Below, in pieces: positions 20,953 to 29,312 of a DNA stretch of 64,000 bases. This DNA is from Schaalia sp. Marseille-Q2122 (GTDB taxonomy: Bacteria; Actinomycetota; Actinomycetes; Actinomycetales; Actinomycetaceae). Within the stretch, counting starts at the first letter, position 1. The number at the start of each line of letters is the position of its first letter. The notes beneath the pieces were generated by a model. The model saw only the letters and a program-made list of their open reading frames with translations. It did not search any database and was not told the DNA's origin. Where the stretch lies: contig NZ_CAHJXR010000004.1 of assembly GCF_903645355.1 (NCBI RefSeq), positions 62,001 through 126,000 of the forward strand. The letters run 5' to 3'. Both the position numbers and the translations under genes were made by a program.

Positions 20953-21077
20953 TTGCACTGGTTGTTTGGCGTTGCACTGGTTGTTTGGTGTTGCACTGGT
21001 TGTTTGGCGTTGCACTGGAAGCTCCGGGCCCGGCGTAATCGGTGCAACGCGGGCTCATCGGTGCAACGCGGAGCTAT
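20953..21077. repeat. 19-bp periodic array, forward then inverted units
   Basis: Three 19-bp units TTGCACTGGTTGTTTGGCG (with one C/T change) run from 20953 to 21009, followed by a partial unit. Two further 19-bp units (CGGTGCAACGCGGGCTCAT and a variant) at 21040-21077 carry the core in the opposite orientation. The rest of the gap 20782-21302 holds two hairpins and no gene. The same period recurs in arrays at 32876 and 38192. Confidence 0.8.
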
Positions 21078-21175
21078 CGGTGGGGACTACCGGGGCAACA
21101 ACTCATAGACATGCTCGTCATGCGAAGATGCGGGAGCTTCCCAGGTATTCGGGGTAACTCCGAGCTGGCACAACA

Positions 21176-21207
21176 GAGGCGGGGTCCACCTTGGTGGCCC
21201 CCGCCTC
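21176..21207. terminator. terminator after trxA (reverse strand)
   Basis: GAGGCGGGG-CCACC and GGTGG-CCCCGCCTC pair around TT, 96 bp beyond the reverse-strand thioredoxin stop. It could act on both strands. Confidence 0.6.
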
Positions 21208-21302
21208 CAGAGTTACAACAGACTCAGAGTGAAAGACAGTGACCAGATGTGCCCATCAGGCTATGCGACCAGCACCCTGATCAGTCAGTCTGAGTTGGTC
21301 GA

Positions 21303-21662
21303 TCAGCCCTGGGCTTCGATCTCGGCGCGGACCTTGTCCATGTCCAGGGCGCGGATGTCAGCGATCAGTTCTTCCAGAGCGGGCGCAGGAAGGGCGCCGG
21401 ACTGGCGGAAGATAGCAATGCCGTCGCGGAAGGCCATGATGGTCGGGATCGAGGTGATCTGAGCGGCCATAGCGATCTGCTGCTCAGCGTCGGTGTCGAC
21501 CTTGGCGAAGACGATGTCTTCGTGCTTCTCAGAGGCGGCCTCGAAGATCGGGCCGAACTGACGGCAGGGACCGCACCAGGTGGCCCAGAAGTCAACGATG
21601 ACGATCGGGCTATCGACAATCGTGGATTCAAAGTTCTCGTTCGTCAGGTTGATCGTGGCCAT
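21303..21662 (-). CDS. trxA: thioredoxin
   Basis: The 119-residue reading starts at the ATG at 21662, directly after GGAGG. The redox site WCGPC lies in VDFWATWCGPCRQFGP, and the cis-proline follows in ITSIPTIMAFRDG. It reduces protein disulfides in the cytoplasm. The C-terminal region is about ten residues longer than Escherichia coli TrxA. An upstream extension to 21695 lacks a start signal. Confidence 0.93.
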   Translation of the reverse strand: MATINLTNENFESTIVDSPIVIVDFWATWCGPCRQFGPIFEAASEKHEDIVFAKVDTDAEQQIAMAAQITSIPTIMAFRDGIAIFRQSGALPAPALEELIADIRALDMDKVRAEIEAQG

Positions 21663-21902
21663 GGGGCCTCCTTCATCATGCCAGCACCAGATCATGGGCC
21701 AGCGGCAAGTGTTGCGTACAGGTCAAAAAGGCCATGTGGTCCCTTGACCGATGCAACGATCCTACGATGTTCGCACTGTCTTAGCGCGCCAAGTCTAGGA
21801 TTTTCGGCCTGTATGCGGTGAGTCCCACATTCAACAAGGGTGCCTGCTGTGCCCCTGCCGTACCCTCGGCTGTGTGCTCAGCCGCACTCTTGCCGGGCAC
21901 TC

Positions 21903-22598
21903 TCAGCCGTGGCTGACCGGGCAGCGGAGGAAGGCCTGGGCGTCGCTGCGCAGCGTCAGATCCTCGTCAACTGGGCGGATGCGGCTGGAAGGAATGGGTG
22001 CCTTCTCCGCAGGTACGCCAATAGCGCGAAGGATAAAGGCCTGAACGGCGCGGATTGTGTGCTCGCGCTCGACAGCCGAGGATGGCAGGTTCTGACCGGC
22101 CAGCGCCGAGTGGATGAGGCCGATCAGCATGTACGGGTTTTGCATGGGGATAGCTTCTGCCCCCATTGCCGAGCGCAGAATATTGAGCAGGACATCTTCG
22201 ATCATGCCCGCGTGTTCACGTAGGCGGGGAGTGGTCTGCAGGGATACCTGGCCGCGTAAATTCACGCCGGAAGCCAGGTGGTAGCGGTCCTTGAGTTCCA
22301 GGTGTGCGCGCAGGTAGATGCGCATCTGCTCAATGGGGTCGGATTGGCCTTCAAGGGCCGTGCGCAGCACCTGGGTGAACTGGCCGCTGGCGTAGTGCAT
22401 GAATTCCAGGAGCAGTGTCTCTTTATCGGCAAAATGGTTGTACACAGCGGTGCGGCCAACGTCGGCGCGGGCGGCAATCTGAGACATGGTGATGCTGTCG
22501 AAAGGCCCTTCGGACATCAGCTGTCCCAGGGCTTCGAAGAGGCGGTGGCGTGTCATCTGTCGATGGTCGGCCAGGGAGTCCCCAATGATTTTCGGCAT
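21903..22598 (-). CDS. TetR/AcrR-family transcriptional regulator
   Basis: The protein has 231 residues. The N-terminal DNA-binding domain is recognisable from ITMSQIAARADVGRTAVYNHFADKETLL (given here as one helix-turn-helix, residues about 37-64), followed by an all-helical ligand domain and a Pro/Arg-rich tail. The gene lies 55 bp after the Nudix gene on the same strand and upstream of trxA. The target is unknown; its upstream region does not contain the palindrome found near the DUF5692-like genes. Confidence 0.85.
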   Translation of the reverse strand: MPKIIGDSLADHRQMTRHRLFEALGQLMSEGPFDSITMSQIAARADVGRTAVYNHFADKETLLLEFMHYASGQFTQVLRTALEGQSDPIEQMRIYLRAHLELKDRYHLASGVNLRGQVSLQTTPRLREHAGMIEDVLLNILRSAMGAEAIPMQNPYMLIGLIHSALAGQNLPSSAVEREHTIRAVQAFILRAIGVPAEKAPIPSSRIRPVDEDLTLRSDAQAFLRCPVSHG

Positions 22599-22653
22599 AA
22601 AGCTATTCTGACAGATTTAGGCTCAATGTCCGAAAATCTGGGGTGAGGTGTAC

Positions 22654-23202
22654 CTAACTTTTCTTCCCGCTTCGCAGCTCAGTGGCCACTTCCACCAGTC
22701 GCTCGACGATCGGACGATCGTGAACAATCCACGGCAAAGAGTCCACGGGTGGCAAATCCTCACGCGCCGCAGACGAATCAAGCGCCGCCCACACCAGCTC
22801 CAGGTGATTCTCTGATAGTGTCGGCGCGCCAGAGGAAGGCGCGCACTGCGCCAACCACACGCCCATCGTCCGCCCCGCATGAATGGGCCACCAGCGCCCG
22901 CCCTCGTCAGGCACCTCCTGCCCGTACACGAGGGTGCACCCCAGCTCCTCGGCGATCTCGCGCGCGAGGGCGTCCAGGGGAGCCTCGCCAAACTCCACCT
23001 TTCCTCCCGGCAACTCAAATTGGCCGCGCAACTCTTCTGGGTAGGCGCGCGAGGCGCAGAGCAGTCGCGTGGGACACTCCAAAGAATCCACGATTGCTGC
23101 GGCGACAATCGGGCGCGGCGTGGGCGCCTGCGAGGAATCAGGCGAGGAGGGCAGTAAGGAGGCCTCAGCAGATGGCGGAGTGGAGGGCGAAGCGGAAGTC
23201 AC
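22654..23202 (-). CDS. Nudix hydrolase (MutT-like)
   Basis: The 182-residue protein has a perfect Nudix box at about residues 67-89: GKVEFGEAPLDALAREI followed by AEELG. The context after FELPG is that of MutT-type 8-oxo-dGTP or CTP pyrophosphatases. About 30 low-complexity residues precede the domain, so the start may be further in. The 206-bp gap upstream (23203-23408) holds a GC hairpin and no gene. Confidence 0.85.
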   Translation of the reverse strand: MTSASPSTPPSAEASLLPSSPDSSQAPTPRPIVAAAIVDSLECPTRLLCASRAYPEELRGQFELPGGKVEFGEAPLDALAREIAEELGCTLVYGQEVPDEGGRWWPIHAGRTMGVWLAQCAPSSGAPTLSENHLELVWAALDSSAAREDLPPVDSLPWIVHDRPIVERLVEVATELRSGKKS

Positions 23203-23408
23203 CCTGCCATCCTAAAGGGCGAGGGCGCCGCCCTCGTGACGCTCGCTGAAAAAAAGCTCCATGGAGGGGGAGCGGGGTCGAGGGAGGGTGAGTGCAGAGG
23301 GAGTAGAGGGAGGGGCGAGTGTGGGGCGGGGGAAGGAAATACCGACGCGAGTGTTTGGACGCAAGCCCCCAAGGTGAGTATCATGGGAGCGCTGCTACGG
23401 CAGTAACT

Positions 23409-23482
23409 GCGGACGTAGTTTAATGGTAGAACTGCAGCTTCCCAAGCTGCTAGCGCGGGTTCGATTCCCGTCGTCCGCTCCA
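23409..23482 (+). tRNA. tRNA-Gly (anticodon CCC)
   Basis: A full cloverleaf is readable: acceptor GCGGACG pairs with CGTCCGC, the D arm is GTTTAATGGTAGAAC, the anticodon stem GCAGC/GCTGC encloses TTCCCAA (anticodon CCC), the T arm has GGGTTCGATTCCC, and CCA is encoded. It reads GGG codons. Confidence 0.95.
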
Positions 23483-23486
23483 GGTG

Positions 23487-23545
23487 AACACCACTTTGAG
23501 CGCGTATTTCCACCTCTTCTGGAAGGCGCTAGGGGTGGTGTTTTT
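23487..23545 (+). terminator. terminator after tRNA-Gly
   Basis: AACACCAC (23487-23494) pairs with GTGGTGTT (23535-23542), with a GCGC/GCGC inner pairing, followed by TTT. It ends the tRNA transcript. Confidence 0.6.
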
Positions 23546-23561
23546 CTCGTATAGACCACCC

Positions 23562-23640
23562 CTAGTCGTCGGTGAGGAAGCCGCGTAGCCCCTTTTTCTG
23601 GAGCGCCTCACGAACCTCGGCGACGAGGGTGCGCATGGCC
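23562..23640 (-). pseudogene. possible C-terminal gene remnant
   Basis: The reverse strand encodes a charged helical tail (RAKAMRTLVAEVREALQKKG, then LRGFLTDD and stop at 23562) that stops making sense where gluconokinase homology starts on the other strand near 23640. It may be the end of a deleted gene cut by the same event that removed the 5' half of gntK. I do not recognise the family, and chance coding is possible. Confidence 0.3.
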
Positions 23641-25274
23641 TTGGCTCGAAAGCCTGCGCGACTGGATGGGGGAACAAGCCGCGCAAGGCACCTCGTCCAT
23701 CGTCACCTGCTCCGCACTCAAACGCTCCTACCGCGACCTACTCTCCGCAGCGCCCGGCCGCGTCCTCTTCATTCACCTCGTCGCCGAACAAGACGCCCTG
23801 CGCGAACGAATGGAACAGCGCGAAGGCCACTTCATGCCCCCAGCACTCCTGCCCTCCCAGTTCGCCACCCTCGAAGACCTCTCCGAAGACGAGGACGGCA
23901 TCGTCGTCGAATCACAAGCAACCCCGGAAGAAACCCTCACCGCCATCCTCACCGCTCTCGCCGGCATCGCGACGATCATCGTGCTCATCGTGTGGAAGAA
24001 GGTCCACCCCTTCCTCGCCCTCACCCTCGGATCGGCCGTTCTCGCCCTCATAGCGGGCATCCCCCTCGCCGACACCTTCACCTCCTTCTCGAAAGGCCTG
24101 GGCTCGACCGTCGGCAGCGTCGGCACACTCATCGCATTCGGCGCAATCATCGGCAAACTCCTCATTGACTCCGGTGGCGCCGACCGCATTGTCGACGCCA
24201 TCCTCGACAAAACCCCAGCCGCCCGAGTGCCCTGGGCAATGGCCTTCATTGCCTTCGTCATCGGCATCCCACTGTTCTTCGAGGTCGGCGTCGTCCTCCT
24301 CATCGCCGTGGTCATGCTCGTCGCCCGCAAAGCAAACCTCCCCCTCGTCCTCGTCGGCATTCCCGCCCTCGCGGGACTGTCCGCACTGCACGGCCTCGTG
24401 CCCCCACACCCCGGCCCACTCATCGCCATCGACGCCCTCGGCGCAGACCTTGGCATCACCCTTGGCCTGGGCCTACTGGTCGCGATCCCCACAGTCATCA
24501 TCTCCGGCCCGCTCATCGCGCCAATGATGGCCCGCTGGGTACCCATCGAAGCCAAGGCACCACTGGGGGAAGCAAGCGACGAGCAATCCCTCAAGCGCCC
24601 CTCCTTCGGCATCTCAATCTTTGTCGTCCTCCTTCCCGTGATCCTCATGCTGGGGCGCACACTCGTCGAAACCCTCATGGGCTCTCAGTCAGACTCCTGG
24701 GTCTACCAGGGCGCCGACTTCCTCGGCCAACCCATCGCTGCCCTGCTCATCACCGTCCTCGTCGCCATCATCCTCTTCGGTGTCATCCCCAGACGCAGCG
24801 CTGACGAAATCTCCTCCATCGTCGGCGCTTCCCTTGGCCCAATCGCCGGCATTCTCCTCATTGTCGGCGCTGCGGCGGCTTCAAGCAGACCCTCGTCGAT
24901 TCAGGCATTGCAACGATTATCGCCTCCTGGATTGAGCAGGCAGCCGTGCCCGCCCTCATCGCCGGATGGCTTGTCGCCGTCGCCGTTCGCCTCGCAACCG
25001 GTTCGGCCACGGTCGCGACAATCACCGCAGCAGGCATTATGGCGCCCCTCGCCGGGCAGATGCCGCCTGTCGAGGCCGCCCTCCTGGTCCTTGCCATCGG
25101 GGCGGGCTCAGTATTCCTCTCCCACGTCAACGACGCCGGATTCTGGATGGTGAAGGAATACTTCGGCATGACAGTGGGCGAAACCTTCAAGACCTGGTCC
25201 CTGATGGAAACAAGCTCTCCGTCGTCGCCGGTGTCACCCTCGTCATCCTCGGCGCACTCTTCGGGGTGCTGTAG
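23639..25274 (+). pseudogene. decayed gluconokinase-gluconate permease fusion (gntK-gntP)
   Basis: From PWLESLRDWM at 23639 the frame reads as the C-terminal half of gluconokinase (SSIVTCSALKRSYRDLL, FIHLVAEQDALRERMEQR, LPSQFATLEDL), without the P-loop and without a proper start. It runs without a stop into a GntP permease (IVLIVWKKVHPFLALTLGSA, IPLFFEVGVVLL, GLVPPHPGPL). The permease then shifts frame near 24870-24880 (GFKQTLVDSGIATIIASW continues) and again near 25205-25213, ending SVVAGVTLVILGALFGVL. Each shift is explained by one missing base. The truncated kinase, the fused junction and two shifts mean the locus is almost certainly non-functional. Confidence 0.85.
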
Positions 25275-25356
25275 GCCCGACCCAGCGCACTCATGAGAGC
25301 GCGCCGGGTGCCAAAACCGCACTCTGGAGTGCGCCGGGCACCACACACGACGTCTG

Positions 25357-25396
25357 CACAGGGGAGGGCCGAGGGAAACCTCGGCCCTCCCCTGTG
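25357..25396. terminator. long hairpin terminator
   Basis: An 18-bp perfect stem (25357-25374 with 25379-25396, CACAGGGGAGGGCCGAGG and complement) with a GAAA loop follows the gntP remnant. Confidence 0.8.
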
Positions 25397-25489
25397 TGAG
25401 CTCACGACCTCTTCGCCCCACCACTCCTTCCCTTTCCTATACTGAGTGCACGCATCGGGAACCTCGCATGCCGCAGCCAACAGGCCGCT

Positions 25490-25601
25490 GCGAGTGTGGC
25501 ACCGCGAAAGTGGCACTGCGAGTGTGGCACTGCGAAAGTGGCACTGCGAGTGTGGCACTGCGAAAGTGGCACTGCGAGTGTGGCACTGCGAAAGTGGCAC
25601 T
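25490..25601. repeat. tandem array, 8 units of 14 bp (4 of 28 bp)
   Basis: GCGAGTGTGGCACT and GCGAAAGTGGCACT alternate eight times with a single change. The array lies between the terminator at 25357 and the start of the phosphodiesterase gene at 25648. It remains open in the frame of that gene, but the periodic codons look fortuitous. 112 is divisible by 14 but not by 3, so unit changes would shift frame. Confidence 0.9.
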
Positions 25602-25647
25602 GCCAACGCGCCAAGGCACACATGCCAAGGGAGGTCGTCAACACACC

Positions 25648-27582
25648 ATGGAACAGCGCACGCCATCCGCACCTGGCCACGCATCAGCACATGGCCAAGG
25701 ATCAATACCGCGCCAGCCGTCAGTACCTGGCCAAGGAACAGCGCCGCGCCGACCATCCGCACTGCGCCAACTGCGCGCGGCTGCGCCCTCGCTCATCAAA
25801 TACCAGATCGTCACCAAGGCCATCCAAAGCCTCGTCCTCTTCCCACTGTTCTGGTTCGCCACCCAACAACTCCTCAACTGGCGCGGCCTCCCCTCCCTCA
25901 CCAACGCCAATATCGCCTCCTTCCTCCTCTCCCCGCAGGGCGGCCTGTTCATCCTCCTGGTCCTGTTCATGCTCCTGACCACCTGGCTGATGGAAATCGG
26001 CGGATTCCTCACCCTCTCGGCCCGCTCAATCAAGGGCAAGAAAGAGGCCTCCTATCATCAGGTGCTCTGGGCGAATCTGCGCACCATCCCTGAACTCGCA
26101 GGCCCCGGCCTCGTCCTCATCGTCTTTATCGTCGGCGTTGTCCTGCCGATGGCGGGCACCTCGCTCAATATCAGCTTCCTCACCGACGTTCGCATCCCCA
26201 ACTTTATTAGCTCCGTCATCTATTCCACACCCCTTTACCTGGGCATTTATTGGACGGCGCTGGCAGGCCTGCAAGTTCTGGCGTTCTTCGCGGTCTTTAC
26301 CTTCCACTTCATGATCCTTGGAGGCATGAAAACCATCCGCGCTCTGCGCGCATCGTTTCGCATGGTTCGCCAGAACTTTTGGCGCTTCCTTGGCTTCATG
26401 ACCCTGGTGAATCTGCTGCTCGCCACGGTGGCGCTCGCGGTCATCATCATCGCCATTATGGGCGTCGTCGCCCTCAGTCAGCTGCTGCCCGCCACGCCCT
26501 ACTGGGAAGGCTTCATTGGACTCCTTGCCGTCATTCTTCTCAGCGTTCTCGCCACTCTCTTTGTCTTTGCTGCAGCCCCCTACGAACTGTTCTTCATCAC
26601 GCAGCGCTACTACACCTACCTGGAACGACGGGCGGTAACAGAAGGGGACGAGGCTGCCGCGCGCCTCGCTCAGCGCGTCCCTCACGCGCCCGAGAAAACC
26701 GCGCCCAGTCCGCTTGACCGGCTCCTGCGGCGCCGCTTCCTCCTGAGTGGCTTCGCCGCCCTCGCCCTCGTGGCAACGGCAGCAGTCATGGCCTACGCCG
26801 CTTCCTTCGTCACCCAAGCGCCCCAGATCGCGTTGGTCGGCCACCGCGGCGGCCCAGGTATGTCCGCCGTGGAAAACAGTATGGAAGCCATCGAATACTC
26901 CATCAGTCAAGGCGCGCACTACGTGGAAGTCGATATTCAGCGCACCAAAGACGGCCACTACATCCTCAACCACGACAATACTTTTGCGCGGCTCGCTGGC
27001 GATAGGCGCGCCTCCACCGACATGACCTTGGAACAGACACGAACCCTTGATCTGGGGGCCACCTCCGGCGGGCGATTCACGCAGGTGCGAGTGCCCTCCC
27101 TTGACGAGCTCCTTGACGCGACGAAGGGTCGTATTGGCATCTTCCTTGAGCTCAAGGGCGCGACCGCCGATGAGCGCATGGTTGATGACGCGGTGGCTGC
27201 GGTCAAAGCCCGCGACATGCTTGGCGAGGTCGTGTTCATGTCCCTCGACTACGACATCATCACCTACATTGAACAGACCTACCCTGAAGCCACCAGCGGC
27301 TACACCTACTTCCTGGCCGTCGGGCGGACGGAGAGCCTCGTGGGTGACTACCTCATCCTCGAAGAGGACGCCGCCTCACGGGGTCTCATTGACCGCATCC
27401 ACGCCGCAGGCAAGAAAGCGGCCATCTGGACGGTCAACACCGAAGATTCCATGCGTAAATTCGTCAACTGGCCCATTGACGCGGTCATCACCGACTACCC
27501 CGAGGAGTGGCAAGAAATCGCCCGTCAACGCCAAGAGGCCAGCCCCGTTGACGTCATGATTGACGAGTTCCTCGAGGAGTAG
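25648..27582 (+). CDS. membrane glycerophosphodiester phosphodiesterase
   Basis: This 644-residue protein has the two-part architecture GPDPase_memb plus GDPD. After a polar N-terminus, six or seven hydrophobic segments lie between residues about 60 and 330, and one more (about 370-390) leads to the catalytic domain. That domain has the GDPD motifs GHRGG, AVENSMEAI, YVEVDIQRTKDG and LNHDNTFARL, and later FLELKG and AVITDYPEEW. It would hydrolyse glycerophosphodiesters or teichoic-acid-like polymers outside the membrane. ATG 25648 is chosen because the open frame upstream is only the 14-bp repeat array; GGGAGG lies 13 bases before it, a long spacing. Confidence 0.88.
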   Translation: MEQRTPSAPGHASAHGQGSIPRQPSVPGQGTAPRRPSALRQLRAAAPSLIKYQIVTKAIQSLVLFPLFWFATQQLLNWRGLPSLTNANIASFLLSPQGGLFILLVLFMLLTTWLMEIGGFLTLSARSIKGKKEASYHQVLWANLRTIPELAGPGLVLIVFIVGVVLPMAGTSLNISFLTDVRIPNFISSVIYSTPLYLGIYWTALAGLQVLAFFAVFTFHFMILGGMKTIRALRASFRMVRQNFWRFLGFMTLVNLLLATVALAVIIIAIMGVVALSQLLPATPYWEGFIGLLAVILLSVLATLFVFAAAPYELFFITQRYYTYLERRAVTEGDEAAARLAQRVPHAPEKTAPSPLDRLLRRRFLLSGFAALALVATAAVMAYAASFVTQAPQIALVGHRGGPGMSAVENSMEAIEYSISQGAHYVEVDIQRTKDGHYILNHDNTFARLAGDRRASTDMTLEQTRTLDLGATSGGRFTQVRVPSLDELLDATKGRIGIFLELKGATADERMVDDAVAAVKARDMLGEVVFMSLDYDIITYIEQTYPEATSGYTYFLAVGRTESLVGDYLILEEDAASRGLIDRIHAAGKKAAIWTVNTEDSMRKFVNWPIDAVITDYPEEWQEIARQRQEASPVDVMIDEFLEE

Positions 27583-27657
27583 CCCCACCGCAGGACGAGG
27601 CCACCGCAGGGCCGGGCTCAGCGCGACGAACATGCTCTGCGTTGCGCGCCGCCCTCG

Positions 27658-29085
27658 TCACTCCAAACGATCCCCGCGCTTACGGACCTTCCCCGAGCGC
27701 ACCCGCACGCGTTCGCCTCGTTGAGGGACGATCCCCATAAACCCTTCCTGCGCGAGAAGCTCCGTCAACGCGGTCGCGGAATCGGCCTCGCCGTGGACGC
27801 AGAACACCTGCTGAGGAGGAGGATCAAGAGCCTTCACCCAATCCAGCAACTCCGAAGCGTCGGCGTGAACGGAAAACTCCTCATCGCGCACGACCTCGGC
27901 CCGCACCGCAACATAAGCGCCATGCATCTTCAACTGCCGGGCCCCCTCGGCCAGAGAGCGGCCGCGCGTCCCCAGAGCCTGATAGCCCGTCAACACCACA
28001 GTATGACGCTCATCAGGGAGCATATGCTCCAAATGATGCAGGACGCGCCCACCGGTGGCCATGCCGGACGCCGAAATAATGATGCACGGCCGATCCGGGC
28101 GGTTCAGGCGCTCAGACTCTTGAGAATCACGCACCTCCCGAACATCCAACTGCGGCAGCTTCAACCCATTGACGTCCTCACGCAACTCCTCCCGGTAGCG
28201 AGACGCCTGATAAATCCGCAAAGAATCCAAGGCCATCGGCGAATCCACGTACACGGGAAGCTTGGGAATGCGGCCCTCGTCCTGCAAGAGCGCAAGGGTC
28301 TGGAGGACAACCTCCGTGCGATCCACCGCAAAAGCAGGGATCAGCACCGACCCGCCGCGCTCGGCTGTGCGCCGAATCGCATCCGCTAAAGGCTCATGAT
28401 CGGCAGCCTCAGGCTCAAAATGCTCCCGATCACCGTAGGTTGACTCAATGAGCACCACATCCGCCCCCGGCGGAATCTCCCGGGCACGCAACACCGGATG
28501 CGTGTGACGCCCCAGGTCGCCGGAAAACAGAATCGTCCCCTCCTCCGTTGAGACGTGAATCGACGCCGACCCCAGAATGTGCCCGGCACGAATCCACGTC
28601 GCCACCACCCCATCGCCCAGATCAAGAGGCGTATCAAAATCGACCACCCGTAGGAGCGGCAGGGTGCGCTCTACGTCTGTCACGCGATACAGGGGCTCAG
28701 GGGTGCGGTGCTTGGAATAGCCTTGCGCCTGAGCGAACTCCGCATCGCGTTCTTGCAGGTGAGCCGAGTCGCGCAAGACGATCTCAGTCAGCTCCGCAGT
28801 AGCCTCGGTACACCAAATGGTCCCCTGGAAACCCTGCTTGACCAGGCGCGGTAGCAAGCCCGTGTGGTCCATATGCGCGTGGGTGAGTAGCACGTCGGTG
28901 ATCTCAGCTGGCGGGATCGGAAAATCTGACCAGTTGAGCCGACGCAGTTCCCTAGGCCCCTGGTACATGCCACAATCGACGAGGATATGGCGGGGCTGGG
29001 GTAGGTGAGCGTCGAGAGTCAGAAGGTGTTGTGATCCGGTGACGGTTCCGGCAGCGCCAATAAAAGAGAGCGTCGTTGTTCTCAT
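27658..29085 (-). CDS. metallo-beta-lactamase fold RNA hydrolase (beta-CASP)
   Basis: The 475-residue protein has the zinc motif THAHMDHTG (residues 68-76), further MBL motifs (GDLGRH; ESTYGDREH) and beta-CASP motifs (SASGMATGGRVLHHL; TGYQALGTRGRSL; SVHADASELLDWV). These fit the CPSF73/YbeY-independent exo/endo-ribonuclease family (TTHA0252/Ysh1-like). ATG 29085 has GGAGG only one base away; a TTG at 29109 in frame is the alternative start. It diverges from the MacA-like gene. Confidence 0.85.
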   Translation of the reverse strand: MRTTTLSFIGAAGTVTGSQHLLTLDAHLPQPRHILVDCGMYQGPRELRRLNWSDFPIPPAEITDVLLTHAHMDHTGLLPRLVKQGFQGTIWCTEATAELTEIVLRDSAHLQERDAEFAQAQGYSKHRTPEPLYRVTDVERTLPLLRVVDFDTPLDLGDGVVATWIRAGHILGSASIHVSTEEGTILFSGDLGRHTHPVLRAREIPPGADVVLIESTYGDREHFEPEAADHEPLADAIRRTAERGGSVLIPAFAVDRTEVVLQTLALLQDEGRIPKLPVYVDSPMALDSLRIYQASRYREELREDVNGLKLPQLDVREVRDSQESERLNRPDRPCIIISASGMATGGRVLHHLEHMLPDERHTVVLTGYQALGTRGRSLAEGARQLKMHGAYVAVRAEVVRDEEFSVHADASELLDWVKALDPPPQQVFCVHGEADSATALTELLAQEGFMGIVPQRGERVRVRSGKVRKRGDRLE

Positions 29086-29149
29086 GCCTCCAGCATCCCC
29101 CGAAAACAAGGTTTCCGCGCGCCGAACAGGTCAAAAACCGATTCGCTGA

Positions 29150-29178
29150 GGGTGTCTCAGGGATACCCTGAGACACCC
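29150..29178. promoter_or_regulatory. perfect 13-bp-arm palindrome between divergent genes
   Basis: GGGTGTCTCAGGG and CCCTGAGACACCC enclose ATA. The element lies between the nuclease start (29085) and the exporter start (29313), so an operator is more likely than a terminator. A possible -10 (TAGGAT) for the exporter lies near 29240. Confidence 0.5.
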
Positions 29179-29312
29179 CTGAACATTCACGGATTTTCTC
29201 CTCCGCGCCAGGAAGTGCCTTCAAATACCTCCCTGCAGGTCGTTAGGATTACCTCAACTCATTCTTGTGCGTGATGCGCGCATCACCCGGCCCCCTCCTG
29301 CAAGGAGTCCTC

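Noticed and set aside
20953-21077. CRISPR-like or tRNA-like repeat region
   Set aside because: Units are 19 bp without spacers and degenerate. They do not fold as tRNAs.
25490-25601. CRISPR-like array of 28-bp repeats
   Set aside because: The 28-bp units are contiguous, with no spacers, and are made of two 14-bp halves. No cas gene is nearby.
25396-25647. 84-residue N-terminal extension of the phosphodiesterase
   Set aside because: It is the translated 14-bp repeat array plus the intergenic region, with a reading that alternates Cys/Trp/His by period. ATG 25648 fits the family better.
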